The translations under genes and the position numbers were made by a program. Under the pieces are notes generated by a model, which worked only from the letters and a program-made list of their open reading frames with translations, did not search any database and had not been told where the DNA came from. This document shows, in pieces, positions 51,836 through 62,669 of a DNA stretch of 64,000 nt. Position 1 is the first letter of the stretch. Every line of letters begins with the position of its first letter. This DNA is from Procambarus clarkii (taxonomy: Eukaryota; Arthropoda; Malacostraca; Decapoda; Cambaridae): NCBI RefSeq assembly GCF_040958095.1, contig NC_091188.1, forward strand, positions 11,651,018 through 11,715,017, in the 5' to 3' direction.

Positions 51836-53934
51836 AGATGCAAATAATACACTTGACCTCTTAATAATATACAATCTTTTCACAAAAAAGTTAGATGCCT
51901 CTACATCCGCAGTAATTCTGGATATGTATGTCGCTTCTTTTTATACACATTCACATAGTTTATATTATTTTCGGGCATTTACAGAACTAGAGTATGTTTG
52001 CTGGTTGATCAGTAAGCAATTGCAGTGACCTTGGTACAGCTAATCTTACTTAAATAATAGTACCTATAGTAACTAATTGGTCAAAATGTACTGTTTATGT
52101 TATATATTGCTGAATTAACCCAAATGGCATATTAGACAGGTGGAAATGTAACTGAAGAGCCTGACCTAACATGTCCGGATCAATCATAGGCCTAATATTG
52201 TATATATAATATGCTATACTAGGCCTAGGTATGTTCAGGTTTGGATTTTACCTGTTTTTTGCCTCTACAAAATTATTAGTGCAAAACTTTATACTTTTGA
52301 GCTTCAACAGTACATATTGGTACGGTCGACTAAATAGTTGCTAAAAGAACCATCATATTAGGAAGCTGGGCTGCCATAATAGCCCTTCAGAGGCTGATAG
52401 ACCTAAAACACCAAACCCAGTCTCGATCAAGGCAAACATCGAAGAATTCATTTAACGTCTCGGTGTCTATGTGAGTTTACTCAAATCCTGAACTATGTTC
52501 AAGACTAAAGTATACTTGCTGGTTGACTAATAAGGTAATATAGTGGACTTAATACCCCCTCCAGAGGTTGAGTGGGCTTCAGACGCTTAGGGCTAACCTC
52601 GCACAAATTTGTCGGGGGGAATGAACTAGGCTATGGGACTGACATAGGCTATGGGACTGACATAGGCTATGGGACTGACATAGGCTATGGGACTGACATA
52701 GGCTACCCGGAATAAGTCTTTAAATCCAGTCTAGGTTACTAGAATCCATATTATGTATACTGCATCCATAGACACTATAGTACATGTTCTGTCGTTTTCG
52801 AAGGCTTGACTGGTCACCCGTGCTCTCAACTAGAACTTCCCATTTTGTACGCTATGGTCCCTAATATATGGACTATGGGGCACTATGAAAAGTAGCGGCC
52901 TCACAGACATCCACGTTTTGTATGCGTATGTTTGTTAGGTTAGTGGTCGCTTGAGTGGTTGGTGTTGGTTTGTGGGTCGCTTGGGTTTGTGCGTTTTGGT
53001 ACCCCTTATGCTGTACGTTGTGGCACAACACGCAAAGGGCGAGGTGCATAGCGAGGTCGTGCGGCGGTCGGCTACATCAGATCTTCCGGGACCGAACACG
53101 AAGGTTTCAATTAAAAGAATAATTGTAACAAGGCGTTTTTTTTAAGCTTTCTGGAGCTTCCTAAGGAGAGAATACTTGCCATAAATTCTTCCTTTTTTTA
53201 AACAGGACAAGATTAATGTGATGTTTCCTGCATTATAAATTTGTACATGAAAGCTGAACACAACAAGGATCTGCTTCTGAGCAGAGAAACTATAAAAAGC
53301 TAGTGAGCAGTGAAACCATGAATGTCTACGGTGCAGTGAAACTACGAAAGTTTACTGTGCAGTAAACAATAAGGGTTGTGCTGGCAACGTCACCAACATT
53401 CAGACGACAATAGTGTGGTAGATTTTAAAACATGTGTTAATGGCGTTGATTATCCCTGATATCTTATGAAAACAAAAAAAATATATATTAATAATTCTCG
53501 ATAATTTTTATCCAACCAACAAACAAGCACACGTTTCCTTTTAAGCTGGCTGTTGGCTCAGCTTAAAACACTGGGAAAAGAGGAAACTTGTGGTGGCGGG
53601 AGGGAGCTTTCAACTCAAGCTGCAGAACGGGAAACAACGACAAAATATTAAACAATGAAAGTCGCGTGCTGGAAGAAATATATTTTTCAACAATTCCTTC
53701 TCGTCAACAAGACAAAATTGCGAATGCCGGCTACTCCTGTATAGGAAAATCTTGACTTTGTGAGTTCTATATCCGAGTCTCAGACACGGCGGTGTGAGAG
53801 TCCATCCAAACATTAGGTGCTGGTTTAACATCTTTCCTCTGAAGAGTCGCACATAATCACCTAATTTGCTACCGAAGGTAAAATAATTTAAGGTAGTTAT
53901 TAGAGGGAAGCTCTTAGCCAATATAACTACATGT
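51836..53934. other. No gene recognised
   Basis: Holds the repeat D copy (52575-52715) and two to three copies of a CTTGCTGGTTGAYYARTAAG motif. A 64-codon ORF at 52951-53145 is unrecognised and unsupported. Confidence 0.55.
52575..52715 (+). repeat. Dispersed repeat D, copy 3, with internal 18 bp tandem
   Basis: AGGGCTAACCTCGCACAAAT opens the copy. GACTGACATAGGCTATGG is repeated four times (52637-52708), which looks like tandem expansion of the part that reads ACGGACATAGGCTGG in related copies. Confidence 0.8.
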
Positions 53935-54045
53935 AACTGGTGGGGAATATGAGGGTGAGGTGAAAGGGTTCTTAACTATTTGGTCCATCGGGAATCGAAC
54001 GCTGACCCTGCAAGAAGCGGGGCCACTGCTGTGCCAACCTAACAA
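53935..54045 (-). mobile_element. SINE-2 fragment
   Basis: The minus strand has GGCACAGCAGTGGCCCCGCT, GGGTCAGCGTTCGATTCCCG and ATGGACCAAATAGTTAAGAA, the head and middle of SINE-2. The body is lost. Confidence 0.65.
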
Positions 54046-54504
54046 TGCATCACAGAATGGATTCGTCTCATACAGAAGCATGTCACATATAAAAGAAACA
54101 AAATAAAGAGTTAAAAAAAACTTATCAACTTTGAACACAGAAACAAGTTATACCAACAGGTTGGAAGCGTAGAATTAGAATCTTCACCCGTAACAAATTT
54201 ATAAATGATTTAGTGTATCAATTATAATGGCTAAAATCCTAATTTAATAGTTTTTCTATTTTATTTTAATATATAGAAGACTAACAGGTATTTTCTTCAC
54301 GCGTAGGTTCGCTGAAAGGGTTATGATGATAGATTCAATGTTACAAATACTTAAGCTTCTAGTATTACAAATATTTAGGCTTCAAATATTATAAATATTT
54401 AAGCTTCTAATTTTACAAATACTTAAGCTTCTAATGTTACACACTGATAATACAGATCAAGTAATACAAATAAACAAATATACTATTTAAAATTTCCGAT
54501 GTTA

Positions 54505-54660
54505 GTTCAAGTTCAAGTAGGTTTACTGAGAAAAAGGAAGCGCATCTCAAGAGGATACCCTCGATCCGATGTTAGAAAAAATCTGTGAAGCATGGTGGTG
54601 GATACGAACCCACGTCCTTAAGCCACTCAAAATGCACGCATTGCACTGAGTTTACCAGTT
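54505..54660 (-). mobile_element. tRNA-derived SINE, inverted
   Basis: The minus strand reads GAGTGGCTTAAGGACGTGGG, then B box GGGTTCGTATCCACCACC and a body ending near CAGTAAACCTACTTGAACTT. Confidence 0.55.
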
Positions 54661-54703
54661 CGTAGTCTCCAGACTCCTTGTAAGTTTGGGCGGACTACTT
54701 AGC

Positions 54704-54850
54704 ACTTCGTGGTCCAGTCGGTAATGAGTACGTCTGGAGTGTTGTAGGACACGGGTTCGATTCCAACAGCCTACTCCAAAGACTTTCTCATAGATATCAC
54801 GTTATTGTGATTTCGTTGTGTTACTGACAAAATAGCTTCCTTTATATCTT
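54704..54850 (+). mobile_element. tRNA-derived SINE
   Basis: Contains GTGGTCCAGTCGGTAATGAG (A-box region) and ACACGGGTTCGATTCCAACA (B box), followed by an AT-rich body. It lies head to head with the inverted SINE at 54505-54660. Not a functional tRNA: the acceptor stem does not pair. Confidence 0.55.
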
Positions 54851-55025
54851 TAGAATTTACATGTTATTAAAGTTAACGAAGCCCGATGAAATAGCCATGT
54901 TTGTAGAGCTTCAGTGTCAGGCAGTTAGTTGCGTGAGAACTCGTGTAAGTGCGTGATGGGTGTATGCGTCTCACCTATTAGTGCAAAAATTGGTCGACTT
55001 AAGAAGCATGTGTACATGCATTCGT

Positions 55026-56486
55026 CAGCCCGTCCTCCAAAAATGGGGTGGTAAATGTAAGGAGACAAATAAGTGCAATTATGTACTATTCATAGCAGTT
55101 AGGAATTGTACTTATTTTCACTTAGTATTAAATCGTACTGTCAAATATATTGTCAATATTTGAGTTTACCTGAAAAACTGAATAGATGCATTCATATATG
55201 TAACATTACACATATATATATAAATACTATAATATATATTTAGCAATATGCCTTAAAAATTTGTATCATTTGTTTTACATCTTAATTCATCTGCTCCATA
55301 AAATTTACATTGAAGCTTACTGAGGAGCAATAAATTTATTGGTTTCAAACAAGAAGAGCACGCTTATCAAAATATTCGTTTTTAATAGAAATCACATATA
55401 TGCAGGAACCTTTAACAATGCACGTGGCTCTATTGACCCCTCACCAACATTCTCTCGATCTTTAGAAATAAATTATCATTACTAGGCCGATTTGTTATTT
55501 TAACATTACAAATAACCTCTTAAATGGGAATTTTGGCACGAAAATAACCAAACTCCGATTATCTTTATTTGACAGCAACGAGAAATTTAAATGATTGCTG
55601 ACCTCTGAAAATAAAAATAGTAATATTTAATTATATTTCATGACAAAACTTATATTAATCTTGCTGTCAGGCAATTCAAATCTCATCGAAGTCAGATCCT
55701 CGTTTGATCTAGGCTTAGTGTAGGGTTTTAGGCCAGTCATACTCCGATTGGTTTCCTGAAGCCACCACAACAGCTTCTGCACTAACCTCTAGTCTCGAAC
55801 ATAGTCCTATAGTGGGGAAGAGAAGAGGGTTGGGGGGTGATGTTTAGAATGGGCTTATGGCCTATCAACCTCTATAAGGTTATTTAGGTAACACATTAGT
55901 TTACTAACTAACCTACAAGTTAACTTTATCCTTAACATAGACCAAACTCAACCCATTCTCCGAATTGACAGTACGTTTTAATGCTATGTGTAATAAGTAC
56001 ATAACTGCATTTATGTGGCAGTTACATATAACTATATTTATTCTCTATGTTTTCTGTAAGGTACTAAAAATTTTGGCATATAATGCATATATAATTTTTA
56101 TGTGCAAGTTTTAAATATCAGAAATTTCTTTTTCAGTTTTATTAAATAATAGAGATTTTATACAACATTTGAAAATATCTTGAGTTACTTTACAATTTAT
56201 TGATGTATTTTAGTTTTGTTTTATTAGTTTTATAAAACTGTAATACCAATATAACTATAGATTAAGTACTAATTGTAATTAAGAAGCAATAAATAGCTTA
56301 TCTTCAAACACTAAGACGGTTAGGTGAGGTGGTGGTTTTCTATTCAGGTTTTCAGTAAACTCAAATATTCACAATATATTTGACTACGATTTAATACTAA
56401 GTGAAAATAAGTACAATTCCTGACTGACATGAATAGTACATAATTGCACTGTTGCATTTACCTCCCTAATTTTGGAGGACGGGCTG
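55026..56486. mobile_element. Element with long inverted ends, 1461 bp
   Basis: The left end (55026-55190) starts CAGCCCGTCCTCCAAAA and the right end (56335-56486) is its diverged inverse. They match through GTGCAATTATGTACTATTCA, GTACTTATTTTCACTTAGTA and TTTGAGTTTACC, about 160 bp each with a few indels. The 1.15 kb interior is AT-rich with no transposase. This suggests a non-autonomous DNA transposon or fold-back element; no target duplication is identified. Confidence 0.75.
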
Positions 56487-57021
56487 CCCAAACTATAGTA
56501 ACCCCTGGAATTTACGTTCACTAATTAGCAGGGTATATCTCTGTGTATATGTAAATAACGAAGAAATAGTGTTACGTCGCCCCTCAACTGACAATAAACG
56601 ATGTTTCAGATTCAGCTACTCTGAACAAATGATTCAATAGCACGGGCCGAGGTGAACTTGTAATGTACTTATGCAATAAATCTAAGCTATCACTTTTTAT
56701 ACATCTGCGCTCATTTAATCTCTTGCATAAATATATTTTATGTTAGATTAATAATTCATTTTTAAAACTATCTATATTTTAACAATATTTATCTTAATAT
56801 TCACATTTCATGTTTAATGATATATGTAATTCATAGGCTAAAAAAAGTGTTGCAAAATGCATGTACATTTATATAATGGCGAATCTATCTGGATATATAT
56901 AAATCTGGTAATGTTTACCTAGACTTTACAGACCACGAGAACACAGTTTTAACTGCATTAAGTAAATCTGAAAAAGAATACGAGAACATACAGTACAACT
57001 GTGTTGAGTAAAGCAGCACAT
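56487..57021. other. No feature recognised
   Basis: AT-rich flank of the LTR element. The last five bases are the target duplication CACAT (57017-57021). Confidence 0.6.
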
Positions 57022-57898
57022 TGTTACCTATCGTACGTTACGGCTCGTGATCCTACAGCAGCCAAACTTTAATAAGTCTAGGGATACGACACAGCTGCTG
57101 TTCTCAATAGCGAATCACCAGTATAACCCCTTAATAAGTAATGAGCACAAAAATAGAATCTTCATAGGACTGAAGAATAAAGACAATAAGTATATATATA
57201 TAAAATTATATTAAATAAATCTCAAAAGCAAACAGATGATTATATGGTCACAATATATCACATTAAAAATATCACTGTAACTTCCAGACATTAAATCAAT
57301 ATTAATATATATATGGCTATTTCAGAACAAAAGAATGACTTAACTCCAAGATGTTATCTCCCTGGTTCCCGTCCAGCTACTGAACAAAATAACGCGGGAA
57401 TCAAAACAGATTGCCTCGCCCCGCGAATAATTTGCCAAAGTTACAATATTTATGATTCCAACAATGGAGCAATACATTGTGACAAGAGTAATCTTAAACT
57501 AACTTAATGAATAATTAATACATATTGATATGCACAAATTAAAGTAATTATTCTTTACATAGTAATTAAAATATGCATACAGAAGGAAATAATGGCATGC
57601 ACACCCAGCAACGGACGATCCCACGACAATTTGCCAGGTACAGTTCACTCAATTATTATTTCACTCTGTTACCCACTTATGATCACATATAAATCATTAG
57701 TTCCCGTGGGAAAACTGATCACACAAAGAAATAAACAATCATTCCCACGATACGCTGGGCCTAACGCCAACACTGTAACATGAATGTGCATTTGCATAGA
57801 ACATATAAGTATAACAATATACATGCTTGTAATTTACATACAATTATAAATGTACATATTAATATATTTACTTACGTATCTTATAAGGGTACGTAACA
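57022..57898 (-). repeat. 3' LTR (relative to the element)
   Basis: 877 bp. The ends on the plus strand are TGTTACCTATCG and GGGTACGTAACA. It differs from the other LTR at four positions (GCTG/ACTG, TTAT/TTGT, AGGT/AGAT, GTGG/GTAGG contexts). Small ORFs inside are not genes. Confidence 0.95.
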
Positions 57899-57912
57899 CT
57901 TCCACCTCCAAG
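57899..57912 (-). other. Polypurine tract
   Basis: The minus strand reads CTTGGAGGTGGAAG immediately before the 3' LTR, the expected plus-strand primer. Confidence 0.65.
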
Positions 57913-57989
57913 AAAAAAAAATGCAATGGATTGAAGATCAATGGCATTTTTTCCGAAGTAAAAATGTTAAGTAAAAAGAAACATTTCAT

Positions 57990-60900
57990 TTATGGTACAT
58001 CAAAACTTCTTGACAAAGCATCAGCAATAACATTTTGTCTGCCTGGAATATGTTTGATTTCTACATTAAATTCCTGCAAAAACAATGACCAGCGCAGAAT
58101 TCGTTGGTTCTTGACTTTCATCATATTTATGGTTAACTTTGCGTTTTCCAACACTGTAAACAAGTTCTTAAGGCCTAAGAGATGATCTGCCCAATTCTTA
58201 CTGTACAAAACAATGTCATCAAGGTAGGCCCTACAATCTGGCACATCCTTGAGTAAGAAATTCATGAATCTTTGAAAAGTAGCAGGTGCATTTCTCAAAC
58301 CGAATGGCATGACATTAAATTCATACGCACCATCAGGTGTAACAAAAGCAGTAACCTCTCTAGCATACTCTGTTAATGGAATTTGATAATACCCTTTTGA
58401 CAAATCAAGCTTACTTACATATTCGGCATGACCTATGGACTCTATACATTCTTCCAACAAGGGTAAAGGAAAAACGTCCACTGTAGTGTTCTTGTTCAGT
58501 TTCCTGTAATCCACGCACAATCTCCAGGTTCCATCTGGTTTTGGCACTAACAAACACGGAGAGCTCCAAGTACTTTGACTTGGCCGAATGAAATCATGCT
58601 GGAGCAGATATTCCACTTCTGCTTGCATAATTTTCCTCTTTTCGGGATTCACTCGGTACGGATGTTGTCGAATGGGGGTGCTGTCCAGGAGCTGAATGTC
58701 GTGTGTGATGAGGTGGGTCTGGGTAGGAACCTCCCCAAACAGAGATGTATGGTTGTCCAGCAGAACCTGGAACTCATCACGTTGTTCCTCCTGTAAATGA
58801 CATAGCATCTCCCTGCCATTGGAACTGGAACTGAGAAGTGGGATATTAACAACATGTCCCTCACTACAATTATCCTCAGGTGGTAACTCTTCCCGACTAA
58901 AACAAGCTACTACACCAGGTCCAACATAAGCTTTTAATCTGTTAATGTGCACAGTCATTTGGGGTTCTGAAAGATTAGGGTTAATTAGTTTATAAGTTAG
59001 GTCTCCCACCTTGTCTACCACTTGGTAGGGTCCTGCGAACTTATGGGACATGGAAGTCCCCATACGAGGTTTCAACACCAACACCAAATCTCCGACATCA
59101 AACGACCTTAGCTTAGCTTTGAACTTCTTGTCATATCGTACTTTCATGGCTTGTTGAGTCCTTCCCAGATGTTCTTTCGCCAACTCACGAGCCCGACACA
59201 ACTTAGCCTTGACCTCACTCAAGTACAATCCGCTCTGATGAACAGAGACATCTCCCAACAACTTTTCTTGTAGCATTTTAAGAGGACCTCTTACTTGGTG
59301 ACCAAACACTAGTTCAAAGGGTGAACAGCCCAATGACTCTTGTAGCCCTTCTCTAGCAGCAAACAACACAAAGGGGAGATTCTCATCCCAATTACGTGGA
59401 TGAGTTTCTCCGGTTGTCTTCAGCATTTGTTTCAAAGTCTGGTGGAAACGTTCAAGTCCACCTTGGCTTTGTGGATGATAAGGACTGGATAATTTGTGCC
59501 GAATCCCTCGGGATTCGCAAAAAGTTCTGAAAACTTTAGAAACAAAATTTCCCCCATTATCACTCTGAATAACTCTAGGCATTCCAAACAACGAAAAGAA
59601 TCTTTCAAGACACTTGATGAGATTATGAGCCTTGGTATTCCGTAGAGCATAAGCTTCAGGAAATCTAGAAGTCATACACATGAGAGTGAACAAAAACATG
59701 TTACCCGATTTAGTCTTAGGTAATGGACCCACACAATCAATTACAACATGAGTAAATGGTTCATCAGGAACTACAATAGGTTGCAATGGTGCTCTAGGTA
59801 CAGATTGATTTGGTTTACCAACAATTTGACAGGGTATACAGTTATGACAATATCTGACCACGTCTTTCTTTAACTTTGGCCAGAAAAAATATTTACTTAT
59901 CTTATGGTACATATTCGTGATACCTTGATGACCTCCCATGGGATCATCATGTGCAGCCTGCAGGACCTGCCTACGATAATCATTGGGGACAACGAGTTGG
60001 GTTCTAATCTCACAATCCTCTGAAGAGGGAGTTCCCTTGGGTCTCCACCTTCTCATCAGAAGTCGATCCTTGAAGAAGAAACCCGTCCCTTCCTCCAATG
60101 CATCAATATTATCAGGAGCCTCAGAAATACACTTACTTAAACTAGGATCAGTAGTCTGTACAACACTTAAGGGCAATGACTCAGACTCAGCAGCGAGCGG
60201 GCAAGAACCTAGTAGCTTGATCTCTTTTCCCGATTGATCAGAATAAAATGGAGTCATAGCTACTTCGGCCTCACCCTCGACAACTGGCGCACTGAAGACA
60301 AGCGGGCAAGGTACAGATAGTTCAGCCTCCTCACCTTCACTTTCCTTGTGATTTAGGTTCGGCGGGGCTTCTACTACGGCCTCACTCTCATCATCCAGTC
60401 GAGTCATAAAAGAATCCTCAAGATCCACCTCCCACTCCTTTACTGAAGGGGTCCTGGTCTTGGGAACAGCAACCTCAGTGAAGACAGGATTACTCTCACC
60501 TGTTTTTCCCATTGATCTAGTAACAACACAAGCAGGGTAAATAATATCATCATCTGCTACTGGTTGAGCTAATACATTATGGGGTTTAGTTAACATGATG
60601 GGACACTTGGGCCCTACAACCATTTGGTTGCCAAAATCATTACCTAGAATAATGTCTACCCCAGGAATGGGCAGTTGTTTACTTACACCAACATTACACC
60701 ATCCTGAAGTATATTTAGAATCAAGGTTAACTTGCAATAAGGACACTGGTTGCACACTACCGGCAATACCTTGGAGAAGCACAACTTCACCCAGATCTCG
60801 GGTGTCAACATCATCAAGTACCTTCTGGGTAATAAGAGACTGTGAAGCTCCAGTATCACGGAGTAATTGAACAGTCTTATGTCTACCATTATTACATAAT

Positions 60901-62369
60901 AAGGTACCTGTGGAAATATAGGGTTTGAATTCAGCCATCCAATTGGGACTGACTGTAATACATGAAGAATTAATAGGTTGCACTCCTTTACTCATAATAA
61001 GACCAGTTGGTCGGAGTTCAGGATGCAAACTAAAACATGAAGAAATCACATGCCCCCTTCTCTTACAATGGGTACAATGTTTGACAGTGGACACACTGGT
61101 AGAACCAACTGCCGGTTTAGAATTAGCATTACTAGGCTTAGATGATCCTGGCAATGGAGTAACCATCTTAGGGTTAGTAAGAGAAGAGTTCACGGGAGTA
61201 ACTGTCGCACCAGGAGGAGACTTATACTGATAAGGAGTACGGTGAGCATTGAAATTTACTCTACGACTAGACTTAGGTGAAGTGGCCGTAAACGGGGCCT
61301 TAGTCAGCAACTCATGCTCATCCGCGAGCTTTGACAGCTCATCAATATCTGTTACATTCTTTTGTTCTGCCATAAAAGTAGACAACTGGTCTGGAAGACA
61401 TGACAATACTTCTTCCATTATAAGAAGATTCTTTAGAGCATCAAAATCAGTGACTGCAAGTGACTTTAACCATCTGTTGCAAAATTTCGTCTTCTGACGA
61501 GTAAAATCTGCTATTGTCTGATCCCTGATTCTGCTTAGGTTCCTGAACTTTTGCCTGTGTGCCTCTGGATTTAGCTGGTATGCATTGAGGATGCTTTTCT
61601 TTACAAAGTCATAATCAAAACTATGAGCGTCAGGTAGGGTTGTGAAAACCTCCTGACTACACCCCTTGAATTGAGACTGCATAATGGCTACCCACTGATC
61701 CCTTGGCCAGTTCATACTGATGGCAATTTTATAAAAATGTGCAAAGAAAACCTCAGGATCCTCCTCATTGAACTTGGGCAACTCTATATACTTATTCATC
61801 CTGATGGGATTATTATCACTATTTGTTGAAACATTACTAGTATTTCCATGCCCAGCTGCCATACGCTGTGATTCAAGCCTGAAGTTAGTGTTAGCCATTT
61901 GTTGTTGAATCTCTAATTGTTGCTTTTTTGTGGCTTCTATTTGCAACTGTGCCGCAATTTCTAAACGCCTAGTCTCTAGCTCCCTTTGCTGAGCTTCAGC
62001 CTCTAATATTTGCTGTTGCTGTTGAGCTTCAATCTCTCTTTGACGAGCTTCAGCCTCTAATATTTTCTGTTCCTTTTGAGCTTCAAGCTTAGCATTGGCT
62101 ATTTGCGCTTCTAACTCAAGACGCTTTAACGTCATCTGATCACTCGACTCCTCTCTTAACTCTTCTAGAATTTCTTCCTCTAACTCCCCATTCTCAACAA
62201 AATGCGTCACAATGACTTTCAATATTTGGGCTTTAACCATTCTATTGCTGGCGGTCAAATCCAACTGATTTGCCATTTGAATTAACTCAGTCTTTTTAAG
62301 GTTCTGAATCCCTTCAAAGTCTGGTTGAGCCACCAACGCTGCAACTTTCTCCTCCATCGTTACTAACAC
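57990..62369 (-). CDS. Gag-PR-INT-RT polyprotein, RNase H deleted
   Basis: One 1459-codon ORF. Met5 (MEEKVAALVA) is an equally likely start. Residues 17-72 resemble a SAP-like helical region; 80-170 are a Glu/Gln/Ala-rich coiled coil; 190-360 are the capsid-like part; C432, C435, H440, C445 form a CCHC zinc knuckle. Protease has DTGAS (505-509) and DIILGNDF. Residues 600-765 are an acidic linker without known domain. Integrase has H807, H814, C844, C847 and D878, D937, E973 (35 residues between the last two), then a GPY module at 1113. RT has KLDLSKGYY (D1322), MPFGLRNAP and YLDD (1382-1385). At residue 1415 the frame jumps to the last 40 residues of the RNase H region (QRILRWSLFLQEF, ADALSRS). 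Roughly 200-250 residues are missing, including the RNase H catalytic acids. Confidence 0.92.
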   Translation of the reverse strand: MLVTMEEKVAALVAQPDFEGIQNLKKTELIQMANQLDLTASNRMVKAQILKVIVTHFVENGELEEEILEELREESSDQMTLKRLELEAQIANAKLEAQKEQKILEAEARQREIEAQQQQQILEAEAQQRELETRRLEIAAQLQIEATKKQQLEIQQQMANTNFRLESQRMAAGHGNTSNVSTNSDNNPIRMNKYIELPKFNEEDPEVFFAHFYKIAISMNWPRDQWVAIMQSQFKGCSQEVFTTLPDAHSFDYDFVKKSILNAYQLNPEAHRQKFRNLSRIRDQTIADFTRQKTKFCNRWLKSLAVTDFDALKNLLIMEEVLSCLPDQLSTFMAEQKNVTDIDELSKLADEHELLTKAPFTATSPKSSRRVNFNAHRTPYQYKSPPGATVTPVNSSLTNPKMVTPLPGSSKPSNANSKPAVGSTSVSTVKHCTHCKRRGHVISSCFSLHPELRPTGLIMSKGVQPINSSCITVSPNWMAEFKPYISTGTLLCNNGRHKTVQLLRDTGASQSLITQKVLDDVDTRDLGEVVLLQGIAGSVQPVSLLQVNLDSKYTSGWCNVGVSKQLPIPGVDIILGNDFGNQMVVGPKCPIMLTKPHNVLAQPVADDDIIYPACVVTRSMGKTGESNPVFTEVAVPKTRTPSVKEWEVDLEDSFMTRLDDESEAVVEAPPNLNHKESEGEEAELSVPCPLVFSAPVVEGEAEVAMTPFYSDQSGKEIKLLGSCPLAAESESLPLSVVQTTDPSLSKCISEAPDNIDALEEGTGFFFKDRLLMRRWRPKGTPSSEDCEIRTQLVVPNDYRRQVLQAAHDDPMGGHQGITNMYHKISKYFFWPKLKKDVVRYCHNCIPCQIVGKPNQSVPRAPLQPIVVPDEPFTHVVIDCVGPLPKTKSGNMFLFTLMCMTSRFPEAYALRNTKAHNLIKCLERFFSLFGMPRVIQSDNGGNFVSKVFRTFCESRGIRHKLSSPYHPQSQGGLERFHQTLKQMLKTTGETHPRNWDENLPFVLFAAREGLQESLGCSPFELVFGHQVRGPLKMLQEKLLGDVSVHQSGLYLSEVKAKLCRARELAKEHLGRTQQAMKVRYDKKFKAKLRSFDVGDLVLVLKPRMGTSMSHKFAGPYQVVDKVGDLTYKLINPNLSEPQMTVHINRLKAYVGPGVVACFSREELPPEDNCSEGHVVNIPLLSSSSNGREMLCHLQEEQRDEFQVLLDNHTSLFGEVPTQTHLITHDIQLLDSTPIRQHPYRVNPEKRKIMQAEVEYLLQHDFIRPSQSTWSSPCLLVPKPDGTWRLCVDYRKLNKNTTVDVFPLPLLEECIESIGHAEYVSKLDLSKGYYQIPLTEYAREVTAFVTPDGAYEFNVMPFGLRNAPATFQRFMNFLLKDVPDCRAYLDDIVLYSKNWADHLLGLKNLFTVLENAKLTINMMKVKNQRILRWSLFLQEFNVEIKHIPGRQNVIADALSRSFDVP

Positions 62370-62669
62370 TTGGCACTTGATTCACAAAAATAATTAACAC
62401 ACTGGCACTGCACTACACTTCACTGTAAAATTGTCACCACACTGAAAATTCGCTTGGCCTCACTGCACAAACAAAATATATAGGATGACTTACCTCAAAA
62501 TCGTGAAACGTTGTTACTTGACACACAGGAAGGCTTGCTTGGCACATGGAATAGTTCTTAAGAAACACACAGAGACACTTGACACACTGGTACCTAGGAA
62601 GGCAAGGTTAGATTAGCATAGTTAAGTTAAAGTGGGACAATATATCCCGGACAGGCCCCCATAACTCTT
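62370..62669 (-). other. 5' leader of the LTR element
   Basis: 300 bp untranslated leader between the polyprotein start and the 5' LTR, holding the primer site. It is presumably where packaging signals lie, though none can be recognised. Confidence 0.6.
62644..62661 (-). other. Primer binding site, proline tRNA type
   Basis: The minus strand reads TGGGGGCCTGTCCGGGAT, eight bases inside the 5' LTR. It equals the proline-tRNA site known from other retroelements except that the central TC is CT. The host tRNA that pairs is unknown. Confidence 0.75.

Noticed and set aside
57313..57783. Two small ORFs duplicated at 62961-63431
   Set aside because: They lie inside the two LTRs and are repeated only because the LTRs are. 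No domain is recognised.
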